Shown here one piece after another: positions 22,060 to 30,498 of a stretch of DNA of 33,650 nucleotides. The translations under genes were made by a program, and so were the position numbers. The notes under the pieces were generated by a model. It worked only from the letters and a program-made list of their open reading frames with translations, was not told the origin of the DNA and did no database searches. The stretch's first letter is position 1. The number at the start of each line of letters is the position of its first letter. Source of the stretch: a virus; the IMG/VR virus record IMGVR_UViG_3300030616_000062, positions 1-33,650 of that record; one strand, written 5' to 3'.

Positions 22060-24840
22060 TTGAAGCGACTAATTTTCTTATGTATTCTTTTATTCATAAG
22101 TAGTTCTTTTACACAAACACTCGTACAAAGAGATGGTTCAGGTCTTTATATACCTGCAGAAAACGAAGTGGAACTGGTTGATGGTAGAACAAGGAGTTTC
22201 AAACAATTTAAGATAGGAGACTCTGGAAAACGCAGAATCATCGGTCAAGTCGGTCCTATTCATTATAAGGTAGACCCTTTTTCTGAAAGTGAACAATATA
22301 AAGAAATTGATTTAACAATAAGTCTTACGCCTCTTGAAAATTGGGATGCCGCTTGTGAAACTAATGGTTATCAAGTCAGGTTCTGGCAGTCGAGAGAAAT
22401 AAGTGGAAAAACAATACGTTATATTGCACAGTATAGACGTGCGAATAGATGGATTGGTATGGCACCACTTGCTTTAATGTGGGTTAATGAAGCTAATCAG
22501 AAACAGTTAATATCTGCTACTCAAGCTGTCGGTGCTCCAACGATTGACAATAACTCCTATACTGTAACGTGGGAAGACGTGTTCGGAAACGGAATACATT
22601 TTAGATACAACTTAAAGCCCGACGAGTTTTTCAAAACACTCGTCATAGATGATAAAACCGACTTGCCAACACCTACCATTCCAGTTTCTGGGTTGAAATT
22701 AGTATTAGTGATAGCTCTTTCATGGCATGGACAGGCTGAGGTTGGAAATGGTTTTGCTTCTGGGATTACAACTTCTGATTTGTCTGAAATTACTAATATA
22801 GATGCCTTCGATGAACAGTTAAACAACTCAGAAAAATTTAATTTTAGAGACGAATTACTTCGTAATGTATGGTGGATGCAAAAACCTAGAGCATGGGATA
22901 GCGCAGACAGCACACATTATATTGATGTCGATTGGCAGATAAGAAGGGTAGGAACTTATATATTTGGATTGTTTAGTGTTCCAGCAACCGCTTTAAATCA
23001 TTCTGCTACGGTTTATCCAGTTTATATGGATGCGGATATAACAGAAGAACAAGTTGGTGCAAGTGCTGATGATGGACACACTTGGGGCGACCCACATCCC
23101 GGAGATGACCAAAATCTTACTTATGCTTATCAAGCAAATGTTGGAGCAAGTACATCTAACTTTTATACTTGGGGATATAGATTTCAAACCGTGCCAGTTG
23201 ACGCATCAACCAACTTTGACAAAGCTGTTTTGGTTGTTAATGCACCATCGAACAGTGGTACATTAGACATAACTATATGGGGAGAGGACGTAGATGATGC
23301 TGCTGAATTTAGTTCGGGGCATACAATCTATGGAGATGCGTGGGGTGCAAAAACTACTGCTTCTGTTCAATGGATTCCTACAGAGTCATGGTCCTGGGAT
23401 GTTTGGTATGAGTCACCAAACATAAAAAGTATTATAGATGAGATAACTGGAAGAGGCGGTTGGGCATCTAATCAAGATATGATATTCTTAATAGCCAATA
23501 CAGAAACAAGTTTACCTGCTTCAAATGAATATAGAAGCTTCGTGCAATGGGATTCAGACTCAGACGATGCTACAAAACTTCAAATCATAACTTATACATC
23601 GGGAGACTTTATAGAAGCGATAGACGCAGTGGAGTTTAATACAAATCAAGTAAACTATTTAGCGAGAATAGAAAGGTGCGGTGTTACCGGAAATTATTAT
23701 GCAGTCCCATATATGGACAGTGGAAACGATTTAAACTTAGCCACATTTGAATGTAATACAACTGGAGAAATGGCAGCCGCACTAACAGAGGAATGGGAAG
23801 TACACGCTTCAACTTATATGTTATATCATGGCATGGATGCTGTTTGGCGACAGGGGGAAAATATACTTATTATTGCATCTGTAGAAGTTAACGCAGAACT
23901 TGATGTTAGAACTATTGAGATAGACACTACTGATGGCGACATAACAGCAACTGGTGTATTAGACATACAGGATTTTGTCAATGGAAGTTCAACAACACAA
24001 TTTCTAAGAGTATTTCACGTTGGCGGTATTTACTATGGTATAATTTATGAAAACTCGTCAAACTTAGGCGTACTAGAAACCTTTAGCGTAGCTACCGATG
24101 GAACAATAGCGAAAGTAGACTCATGGACTTTCGAAGCTGGAGAACTAAACGGTTGGACAGACGTTGTGCGTTTAGGAAGTTCAGACTATTTCCTATTAGC
24201 ATATAGAACAAGCGGAAATGATTTGGAGGTTAAAACAACAGAAATAGATGTGAGCGACGGTAGTTGTGATGGAAATGTGGACTCTTTAGTCGTAGACTCT
24301 GGAAATGTAACTGAGTATTGTGCCCTTACTAAAGCTGGTGATGATATGTACGTTGTTCATTATAAAGAGTATATAACAGACACAGATTTAGTAATTGCAA
24401 CATTCGAAGCAGATGATTCAGATGGTTCTATTGGAAGCTCCGTTACGGATTCATGGGACACAGAAGCGAATTATACGCCGATGCCAGAAGGGGTTTATTG
24501 CATAGAAGATACTATACATTGCTTCGCAGATAATGCGGGGAACTTTGCAGCGTATGTAATTAGTGCTGCTGGAACAATAACAGAATCTATTTTATCTGAG
24601 GGGTCTACCGTTGCTTTTTCAAACGCTAACTCCGATAACATATATATTGGAAAAACAGACGATATACACTACTTCATAACTGTAGGGCGTATTGATGCAG
24701 ATGCAGATGGATGGGCTTACAGCTATTCAGTAATGGGCACAGCAGGAGCTACGGGATGGTCACATTCAATTCATGGTGTGTCTTCTCCAGCTTCAGTAAT
24801 AAAAGTCGAGAACATACAGTCCGTATTAGGAGTAGAATAA
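22060..24840 (+). CDS. Large signal-peptide-bearing protein with a C-terminal beta-propeller-like region
   Basis: A 926-residue protein whose start is TTG 22060; AAGGAG lies at good spacing and no in-frame ATG fits. Residues 1 to about 19 (MKRLIFLCILLFISSSFTQ) look like a Sec signal peptide. Residues about 20-330 form a beta-rich domain with FGNGIHFRYNLKPDEFFKTL, and residues about 335-520 hold a second beta domain with many Trp residues. Residues about 525-900 contain six or so repeats of 50-60 residues with a strand pattern plus an EIDxxDGxI-type turn (TIEIDTTDGDI, TTEIDVSDGSC, TFEADDSDGSI), as in a beta-propeller. Together with the preceding fibre gene it forms a pair of exported-looking giant proteins between head and neck genes. 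It is probably a binding or adhesion protein, and no enzyme motif is visible. Confidence 0.68.
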   Translation: MKRLIFLCILLFISSSFTQTLVQRDGSGLYIPAENEVELVDGRTRSFKQFKIGDSGKRRIIGQVGPIHYKVDPFSESEQYKEIDLTISLTPLENWDAACETNGYQVRFWQSREISGKTIRYIAQYRRANRWIGMAPLALMWVNEANQKQLISATQAVGAPTIDNNSYTVTWEDVFGNGIHFRYNLKPDEFFKTLVIDDKTDLPTPTIPVSGLKLVLVIALSWHGQAEVGNGFASGITTSDLSEITNIDAFDEQLNNSEKFNFRDELLRNVWWMQKPRAWDSADSTHYIDVDWQIRRVGTYIFGLFSVPATALNHSATVYPVYMDADITEEQVGASADDGHTWGDPHPGDDQNLTYAYQANVGASTSNFYTWGYRFQTVPVDASTNFDKAVLVVNAPSNSGTLDITIWGEDVDDAAEFSSGHTIYGDAWGAKTTASVQWIPTESWSWDVWYESPNIKSIIDEITGRGGWASNQDMIFLIANTETSLPASNEYRSFVQWDSDSDDATKLQIITYTSGDFIEAIDAVEFNTNQVNYLARIERCGVTGNYYAVPYMDSGNDLNLATFECNTTGEMAAALTEEWEVHASTYMLYHGMDAVWRQGENILIIASVEVNAELDVRTIEIDTTDGDITATGVLDIQDFVNGSSTTQFLRVFHVGGIYYGIIYENSSNLGVLETFSVATDGTIAKVDSWTFEAGELNGWTDVVRLGSSDYFLLAYRTSGNDLEVKTTEIDVSDGSCDGNVDSLVVDSGNVTEYCALTKAGDDMYVVHYKEYITDTDLVIATFEADDSDGSIGSSVTDSWDTEANYTPMPEGVYCIEDTIHCFADNAGNFAAYVISAAGTITESILSEGSTVAFSNANSDNIYIGKTDDIHYFITVGRIDADADGWAYSYSVMGTAGATGWSHSIHGVSSPASVIKVENIQSVLGVE

Positions 24841-25406
24841 TGAGTATTTTAACAAGCGCACAATTCCAACAGTTCTTATCTGCAGCCGGGCAGACTATGT
24901 CGAGTGCAGATATTTCGTTGATTACGGAATTAGCTGAAGCACGTGTAGATAGTATGTGTAAAAGAACGTTTGCACTTCATTGGAAAAACGAAACACAGAC
25001 AATCGAAGACTTTGATACACGGCGCTGGCAGATTACCACAGAAGAATATCCCGTAGTTCTCGGGTCATTGATGCTTACGAACGGTTCTACTCTCATTGAA
25101 AACTCCGATCTTATAATTGACTATGACACCGGTGTAATTAAACTACGCGCCGACGATGACTACTTTGAAATTGGTCGAGATGCAATACTCTTATTATATC
25201 AAGCCGGATACGCCGAGGGGGAGGCCCCTCGGGATCTGCAATACCTGATCTACAAAGTCGGGTATACCATACACTCATTACCCGGCGTTGTGTATGAACA
25301 AGAAAAAGCAGGTGATTACTCGTACAAAACTTCCGAAGAGACTATTATGAACGGTCTTGATAATATTGCGATGGCAATCTTGACAAAATATAAAAAGGTA
25401 TTCTAA
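24840..25406 (+). CDS. Head-tail adaptor (gp6-like connector)
   Basis: A 188-residue protein starting at ATG 24840, overlapping the upstream stop as TAATG; AGGAG lies upstream. The in-frame open region before it belongs to the other frame of the preceding gene. The pattern is that of ring-forming connectors that sit under the portal: an N-terminal helical part with SADISLITELAEARVDSMCK and a hydrophobic beta core (YPVVLGSLMLTNGSTLI, GVIKLRADD, ILLLYQAGY). It ends with helices, PRDLQYLIYKVGYTIHS and NIAMAILTKYKKVF. The short helical ends and central beta turn are typical of this family, and neck position agrees. Confidence 0.72.
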   Translation: MSILTSAQFQQFLSAAGQTMSSADISLITELAEARVDSMCKRTFALHWKNETQTIEDFDTRRWQITTEEYPVVLGSLMLTNGSTLIENSDLIIDYDTGVIKLRADDDYFEIGRDAILLLYQAGYAEGEAPRDLQYLIYKVGYTIHSLPGVVYEQEKAGDYSYKTSEETIMNGLDNIAMAILTKYKKVF

Positions 25407-25996
25407 TGAGTTTCAATTCATTGATGCGTGCAATTACGTACGCACGAGATAGTGCGTATCTGGTGACAGAAACAGTTATTGCTACAACTGTGTCTGTAAC
25501 GTATCAACCTTCAGAACCTTGTGTTTTGCAGTTAGAACTTTCGGGAGGTTCTGTCTTCGGTGATTGTTTAATTACAGGTACTGATGCAAACGATTCCGTT
25601 ATTTCTGAGCACTTTATTTTTACACAGGATGACACACGTATAAGTCAGTATCTATTCAAAACTATAACAGGTATAACAACCGCAGGATTTACAGGAGGTA
25701 ATTTTTCAATCAAAGGTGCTTTGCGATCTGGCGAACTACTAAATACAAGACGTACACAGGGTACTATTTATGGAAGGATTTATGGACATAACCCCGATGC
25801 ATTCGTACATGAAGTCGGAGCAGTGCAAGAGCAACCTCTTAAGCTTATGTGTCGTGCCGCCGACTCGGCGTTGCAGAAGGGTGATTATTTAACCGACGGA
25901 AGCATCGTTTACAAATTAGAGGCCGACCTGCACCCTGTATACGGGGCATCGACAATACATCATTATGAATCAATAGTCACACGATTAGAATCCTAA
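25406..25996 (+). CDS. Neck/virion protein of unknown family
   Basis: A 196-residue beta-rich protein that overlaps the adaptor stop by one base (TAATG, 25405-25409), so it is translationally coupled. Strand-like segments (CVLQLELSGGSVFGDCLITG, DDTRISQYLFKTITGI) and a C-terminal part with QKGDYLTDGSIVYKLEA suggest a small structural domain. Position between adaptor and tail-completion genes suggests a head-closure or neck protein. I do not recognise a specific family. Confidence 0.6.
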   Translation: MSFNSLMRAITYARDSAYLVTETVIATTVSVTYQPSEPCVLQLELSGGSVFGDCLITGTDANDSVISEHFIFTQDDTRISQYLFKTITGITTAGFTGGNFSIKGALRSGELLNTRRTQGTIYGRIYGHNPDAFVHEVGAVQEQPLKLMCRAADSALQKGDYLTDGSIVYKLEADLHPVYGASTIHHYESIVTRLES

Positions 25997-26007
25997 GGAG
26001 GATCAAA

Positions 26008-28329
26008 ATGAAGTACAGTATTATTATTCCGACAGTAAACGGGCTACAACTACTCTCTGAATCTCTCCCGCGCGTGTTTGAGCACACACAAGACTTCGAA
26101 GTTATCATCGTAGACAACGCTAGTGACGACGGTACTGAGGGGTATATTAACGAGCTGCTACACAAACACGATAATATCACTTACATACGTTTGGAAGAGA
26201 ATAAAGGTTTCGGTGCGGCGTGTAACTATGGTATAAAAAATGCGACCGGGGAATTTATTGTTCTTCTGAACAACGACGCCCTTGTAACACCAAACTGGCT
26301 GTCTCAAATGTTTACCGCGATGCGCAGATACACGAAGCAGTCGGGTAAACGCATAGGTTTAGTCGGCCCAGCGACCAACTACGCCGGTGGAAGGCAAAAC
26401 GTACCAGGCGTAAAATATGAATTAACGCGCCTTGACCAATTCTCAGCAGAGTTCCATAGGAAGTATTTGACACAGCTTGATGAAGCAGGATTTTTATCAG
26501 GTTTTTGTTTGATGATAAAGCGCGCCGTTATCGATGACGTAGGACTTCTCGAAGAAGGTTTTTTCCCCGGTGGCTATGAGGACAACGATTATTTACTACG
26601 TGCGAATGAAAAGGGTTGGTATGGTATGATCGACGGCTCTACATTTGTACATCATCACGGTTCGAAAACGTTTCGTCGCCCGGAATTTGCGAAGGCTGAA
26701 GGAGGACTTTCTCCGCGCAATAAGTTCCTAGATAAGTGGGTCAGTAGAAACGAAGGTACAAAAAAGCTTGTAGGTATGTATCGTGTTAAAGGCCCTGATG
26801 AATACTTCGCGCAAAGCTTAGAAAAGGCTTCAACGTTCTGTGACGAAATAGTTGTGTTGATTGATAACCCCGATGAGAACGACAAATCCGAAGAGATCGC
26901 AAAACGTTTTTTGAAAGTTACACGCATCGAAAAAACCAACAGAGAATTTGACGAGCGTCGTGATAGAAATCAGCTAGTCATAATGGCGGAAGAGTCCGGT
27001 GCAGACTGGGCGATTTCTATTGACGATGACGAAGTATTCGAAGATAAGTTTGATCGTGCATACGTCGAACGTTTGATGCATCCACCTAATCCACATGTAA
27101 AAATGTATGGGTTTAATTGGCGTACATTTTTTAACGGAACGGAACGCTTCCGGATAGATGGTACCTTTGGAAAAATGAGTGGATATCGGATGTACAAAAT
27201 TGAACCAAATAGACGTATCAACTATGGTACGGATATTGGGTTACACTGCGGTAATATACCCTTGCATCCCCCGGAATGTGGGCGTTGGACGAACGTACGT
27301 ATTAAGCATTACGGATATTGTTCACGTGAAAAGTGCGCACGTAAGTATAAGTTTTATGAGTCCATCGATACAGAAAAATCGCCGGGACTTATCGGCCAAG
27401 AAGATTACTCGCACCTCGTTCAAGATAAGATGATTACGTACCCATGGTTCGAAGACGATGGATTGTCTCTTGTAATGACTGTGAAGAATGGTGGACATAA
27501 ATTGTGGGAACTCCTCGATCAAATTGGGTACTTTGTCGATGAGATTATATACGGGGACAACGAAGGTACGGATGATTCTGTACGCACCGCAGAACGTTTT
27601 AATGCAAAAATAATTCCCGTGAAATTCAACGATGATTTCAGTAAATTAAAGAATGAAGTCATAGAGAAAGCAACTGAGAAGTGGATTCTGCTTATGGATT
27701 GGGATGAAGAATTCGAACACAAGCGTATTCCATCTCTTAGGCGCATGATGGATAATGACTGTGACGGATACATGTTTCCTGTATATAATCATCAAAAAGG
27801 CGGGCAGGTATCTTTGTCAGAAGCTATAAGGCTCTTCCGTAATATCCCCGAAATGCGTTACACAGGTCGTGTCCATGAAAACTTCGATGTAAGTATGCAT
27901 GAAGGTAAAGTACGTATTTTACGTACTGAGCTTATTTTACATCACTACGGGTTCCTCGGTGATGATTTATACATGGACAAAAAACTTGCACTGTATGAAC
28001 GCTTAAATAAAATGCAGATGCAAGAGCACCCGCAAGACCCACGAGCTCCATATAATCTTGCGCTTCATTATGTAAATGAAGGTAACTTTAATGAGGCTAC
28101 GCGTTTGCTCAAGTATGCTATATCATTAAACGCGAATTTCTATCAAGCGCATAAAGAGCTGGGACTTTTGTATCTCAGACAAGGACAAGCGTGGTTGACA
28201 AATTCAAAACAGTTGCTTCCGAACGATCATCCGCTACATCACATGCTCGATAGACTTTTGAATAGTATTACAAGTGTTATAGGGGAACAAGATATTAAAG
28301 TAGGATCACGGAGACATGAAAGGTCTTAA
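26008..28329 (+). CDS. Three-domain GT-A glycosyltransferase with C-terminal TPR-like region
   Basis: A 773-residue protein. Domain 1 (about 1-250) is a GT2/rhamnosyltransferase-like unit: YSIIIPTVNG, VIIVDNASDDGT, LLNNDALV with Asp90, and GGYEDNDYLLRA. Domain 2 (about 255-475) has DEIVVLIDNPDEN and AISIDDDEVF with Asp339-341. Domain 3 (about 485-690) is SunS-like: LSLVMTVKNGG, VDEIIYGDNEGTDDS, and ILLMDWDEEF with Asp564 and Asp566. Residues about 690-745 (PYNLALHYVNEGNFNEATRL) look like TPR helices. All three DxD-type motifs are intact, so three transfer steps may occur on one chain. AAGGAGG precedes ATG 26008. It sits among neck genes, far from the other sugar genes but probably in the same pathway. 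It overlaps the next gene by 14 bases. Confidence 0.85.
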   Translation: MKYSIIIPTVNGLQLLSESLPRVFEHTQDFEVIIVDNASDDGTEGYINELLHKHDNITYIRLEENKGFGAACNYGIKNATGEFIVLLNNDALVTPNWLSQMFTAMRRYTKQSGKRIGLVGPATNYAGGRQNVPGVKYELTRLDQFSAEFHRKYLTQLDEAGFLSGFCLMIKRAVIDDVGLLEEGFFPGGYEDNDYLLRANEKGWYGMIDGSTFVHHHGSKTFRRPEFAKAEGGLSPRNKFLDKWVSRNEGTKKLVGMYRVKGPDEYFAQSLEKASTFCDEIVVLIDNPDENDKSEEIAKRFLKVTRIEKTNREFDERRDRNQLVIMAEESGADWAISIDDDEVFEDKFDRAYVERLMHPPNPHVKMYGFNWRTFFNGTERFRIDGTFGKMSGYRMYKIEPNRRINYGTDIGLHCGNIPLHPPECGRWTNVRIKHYGYCSREKCARKYKFYESIDTEKSPGLIGQEDYSHLVQDKMITYPWFEDDGLSLVMTVKNGGHKLWELLDQIGYFVDEIIYGDNEGTDDSVRTAERFNAKIIPVKFNDDFSKLKNEVIEKATEKWILLMDWDEEFEHKRIPSLRRMMDNDCDGYMFPVYNHQKGGQVSLSEAIRLFRNIPEMRYTGRVHENFDVSMHEGKVRILRTELILHHYGFLGDDLYMDKKLALYERLNKMQMQEHPQDPRAPYNLALHYVNEGNFNEATRLLKYAISLNANFYQAHKELGLLYLRQGQAWLTNSKQLLPNDHPLHHMLDRLLNSITSVIGEQDIKVGSRRHERS

Positions 28330-28804
28330 ACATGTATATGGGCTGGCGGAGATCTTAATCGCGTTTGGTAATGCGGAGAAAAATGCTGATAAGCTCTTCA
28401 AAAAGGCGGCTAAGAAATCACAAGATCATGTATACAAACGTATGCGTGAAAATGTAAGTTTAACGTGTCATAGTATACAAGAACTTCGTCTTCTTGGAGG
28501 GCCGTACGCAAAGTCACATCCAATAGCTCTACACGTACCTAATTGGTTAGTACATACTCAAGAAGGTGTATTGTTGAGTGCTATAGAAAAAACAACGGTG
28601 TCTGATCCTGAAAAGTCCCACGAAGCCGAGGTAGGTGTTAACGAGAGTAAGGCACCTCACGCGCGCTATATTATATTCGGTACATCTAAAATGGTTGCAC
28701 GTGACTTCGTTACGGGTACATACAATCAATGTAAAAAACACGTCAACGAGATATTTAACGAAGCACATAAAGCTTTAGTTGAAGCTGGTGATAAGGAGGC
28801 ATAA
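28316..28804 (+). CDS. Tail-completion / head-tail joining protein (HK97 gp10-like)
   Basis: A 162-residue protein with a helical N terminus (ADKLFKKAAKKSQDHVYKRM) and a core containing YAKSHP...VPNWLVHTQEGVL. It ends with HARYIIFGTSKMVARDF, where A.YI.FGT.....R.F is the typical closing motif of gp10-like proteins, and then a terminal helix. These proteins connect the completed tail to the head or control tail length ends. Its start lies inside the glycosyltransferase gene, with GGAG just upstream of ATG 28316, so the 773-residue gene is an insertion between neck genes that preserved coupling. Confidence 0.75.
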   Translation: MKGLKHVYGLAEILIAFGNAEKNADKLFKKAAKKSQDHVYKRMRENVSLTCHSIQELRLLGGPYAKSHPIALHVPNWLVHTQEGVLLSAIEKTTVSDPEKSHEAEVGVNESKAPHARYIIFGTSKMVARDFVTGTYNQCKKHVNEIFNEAHKALVEAGDKEA

Positions 28805-28806
28805 AA

Positions 28807-29097
28807 ATGGCGAAAGACCATACACACAACGATTCCTTGCAGCTCGGTGCAAAAGATGTTCCGTGGAAATGTAAGTGCGGATTTTTGCTAGGTGTACTAT
28901 CTCCTGAAAAAGATACCTTGCGTATTAAATACAAAGATTTGTATTTGAGTATTCAAGGGTCGGATGTTCGTGTAACTGAGCTTTGTCGGAGATGTGCAAC
29001 ATCAAATACCATCGAAAGTAACAACACTTCTAAGGTCCCCGAGAAGTTTAAGGACCTTGATAAAGCGACGAATGATGAGAAGAATCCTTCGGCGTAG
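28807..29097 (+). CDS. Small zinc-ribbon protein
   Basis: A 96-residue protein with AAGGAGG well placed before ATG 28807. WKCKCGFLLGVLSP and ELCRRCATSN supply four cysteines (CxC and CxxC, about 36 residues apart) around a beta hairpin (RIKYKDLYLSIQG), the layout of a zinc ribbon. The C-terminal tail is charged and disordered. The fold often binds RNA or DNA; the Mu Com translation regulator has a similar ribbon, but the similarity here is only general. Its place directly before the tail tube gene is unexplained. Confidence 0.72.
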   Translation: MAKDHTHNDSLQLGAKDVPWKCKCGFLLGVLSPEKDTLRIKYKDLYLSIQGSDVRVTELCRRCATSNTIESNNTSKVPEKFKDLDKATNDEKNPSA

Positions 29098-29126
29098 AAT
29101 TTTATTTCGAAAGGAGGTGAGTACAT

Positions 29127-29675
29127 ATGGCGTTTAACGTTCCTTCGTATGACACCGACCGATTCTCGTTCGGACCTGGAATCCTGTATATGGGCCCCAC
29201 AGGTTCTACACCGTCTATCGACGTAGGTGCTGTCACTGTAGGTGCAAAACTTGCGATCACGCGAGAGATCCTTGAGTTCAGACAGGGATCTCCTTCAACC
29301 GTGGTAAAGAAGTTTGCCATTCAGGAATCAGTAACTCTCGATGTCACGGGTATGGAGTGGAATGTGCGTAACCTGTCGCTCTCAACCGGCGGCGGCGTTA
29401 CCTCATCCGATGCGAGCCTCGAAACGTTTGAGTTTGGTGGATCTATGGATATCGACCAGTACGCGTTGCGTTTCGTGCACGTAACTCCCGCAGGACATAC
29501 GATCTCTGTCTATCTCTGGAAAGCTGAGGCCGGAGCTGGCTTCGAAGTTACCTTTGCAGAAGGTGCGCACGAGTTCCCGATGTCATTCAACGCGGTCGAG
29601 TCCACTACGGACTGGACCGGAGCAGCTGTTGCAGCAAACAAGCGGCTGATCAAACTAGTATACGAGAAGGCGTAA
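29127..29675 (+). CDS. Major tail tube protein
   Basis: A 182-residue beta-rich protein that should stack as hexameric rings to form the tail tube. Evidence is position directly before the chaperone pair and tape measure, the very strong ribosome site (AAAGGAGGTGA upstream of ATG 29127) shared with scaffold and capsid genes, and sequence features: RFSFGPGILYMGPTG, VGAKLAITREILEF, VTLDVTGMEWNVRNLSLSTG and a C-terminal FPMSFNAVES...RLIKLVYEKA. Alternating short strands and loops fit the tube fold. Confidence 0.82.
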   Translation: MAFNVPSYDTDRFSFGPGILYMGPTGSTPSIDVGAVTVGAKLAITREILEFRQGSPSTVVKKFAIQESVTLDVTGMEWNVRNLSLSTGGGVTSSDASLETFEFGGSMDIDQYALRFVHVTPAGHTISVYLWKAEAGAGFEVTFAEGAHEFPMSFNAVESTTDWTGAAVAANKRLIKLVYEKA

Positions 29676-29704
29676 TTCACTATGTCAAGAGGAGAGTGAC
29701 TTCT

Positions 29705-30208
29705 ATGAGTAATACAAAAGAAAAAACAGATATGTTTGATCCAACACAAGGTCTTGAAGAGCTTTTATCAATGCCTGAGGTGATTCAAACAAACACGGGC
29801 GAAGATGTACAAATACCTCGTGCTAACTGGGGTATGGAACTCCAGGTTATACGTTCCGTAGGTAAGCTTCTTGGTAATCTACGCGACGAACTCAACCTTA
29901 CATGGGATGGTGTAAAAGAACTTATGGCAGGTAACGATAGAGAAAAGCTCTTTTCACTTCTCGTGAAGGTCGCCGAATTAGCACCTGATGAGATTACAAA
30001 AATGGTTGCCACTATCATAGGAAAAGACGAAGACTTCGTACGTGATAGTCTTGAACTGGGCACCATTATAAAGGTGCTAATCCCTTTTTTAAGTCAGAGG
30101 ATGGAACAGCTAGCGCAGTCGATCGCGCCCATGGGGAAAGACTTAGGCGCCAGTACGCAGCAAATACAGGCAAGTCTGTCGACGGCAAAGGTGAAAAACC
30201 CCCATTAA
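29705..30208 (+). CDS. Tail assembly chaperone, short form (gpG-like)
   Basis: A 167-residue helical protein starting at ATG 29705 with AGGAGAG upstream (in-frame GTG 29696 overlaps that site and is rejected). It has an N-terminal strand region with NTGEDVQIPRANWGMELQVI and then helices to the C terminus. Chaperones of this class bind the tape measure protein during tail assembly. The gene ends in AAAAACCCCCATTAA, with a -1 frameshift site (A AAC CCC at 30196-30202) just before the stop, allowing a longer fused form to be made, as with lambda G and GT. Confidence 0.82.
   Translation: MSNTKEKTDMFDPTQGLEELLSMPEVIQTNTGEDVQIPRANWGMELQVIRSVGKLLGNLRDELNLTWDGVKELMAGNDREKLFSLLVKVAELAPDEITKMVATIIGKDEDFVRDSLELGTIIKVLIPFLSQRMEQLAQSIAPMGKDLGASTQQIQASLSTAKVKNPH
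30196..30202 (+). other. Predicted -1 ribosomal frameshift site (A AAC CCC)
   Basis: In the zero frame the codons are AAC CCC preceded by A, fitting the X XXY YYZ slippery heptamer. It lies four bases upstream of the short chaperone's stop codon. Slipping back one base continues as CCA TTA AAT GTG into the next open frame with no stop. The conserved position between chaperone genes and tape measure supports function. Confidence 0.75.
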
Positions 30209-30210
30209 AT

Positions 30211-30498
30211 GTGGCAGACGATGTTGCCATCATCCTCGCGTATTTTGCAATAAACTGTCACTACACCCCCGATCAAGTTTTAAGTATGTCTCGGGGAACT
30301 ATAGCAAAGCTAGTACCGGCGATTTCAGCCATACGCGAAGTTGCTGCAAAAATACAAGAAGAAGCGATGAACAAGAACTCCCCAAAAGGTAGATACTCAG
30401 ATCCTAGAGCTCATAAAGGGCCTGTTAAAGATCACAATGGTGTTGACCTCTCAGAATTTGATATGCGTGGTCTACGTGATTTAGTTGAGGAGAAATAA
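30211..30498 (+). CDS. Tail assembly chaperone, frameshift extension (gpT-like)
   Basis: A 95-codon frame in the -1 phase relative to the preceding gene. The only start-like codon near the beginning is GTG 30211, and it has no properly spaced ribosome site (CCCCCATTAAAT lies directly upstream), so separate translation is unlikely. Fused through the slippery site it gives a product of about 264 residues. The segment is helical (VAIILAYFAINCHYTPDQVL) and ends RGLRDLVEEK, matching the short second half of chaperone pairs. Its stop overlaps the tape measure start as TAATG. Confidence 0.78.
   Translation: MADDVAIILAYFAINCHYTPDQVLSMSRGTIAKLVPAISAIREVAAKIQEEAMNKNSPKGRYSDPRAHKGPVKDHNGVDLSEFDMRGLRDLVEEK

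Noticed and set aside
28807-29097. Assignment of the zinc-ribbon protein as Com, the Mu translational activator
   Set aside because: Only the cysteine layout is shared, no mom-like gene is present, and the position differs.
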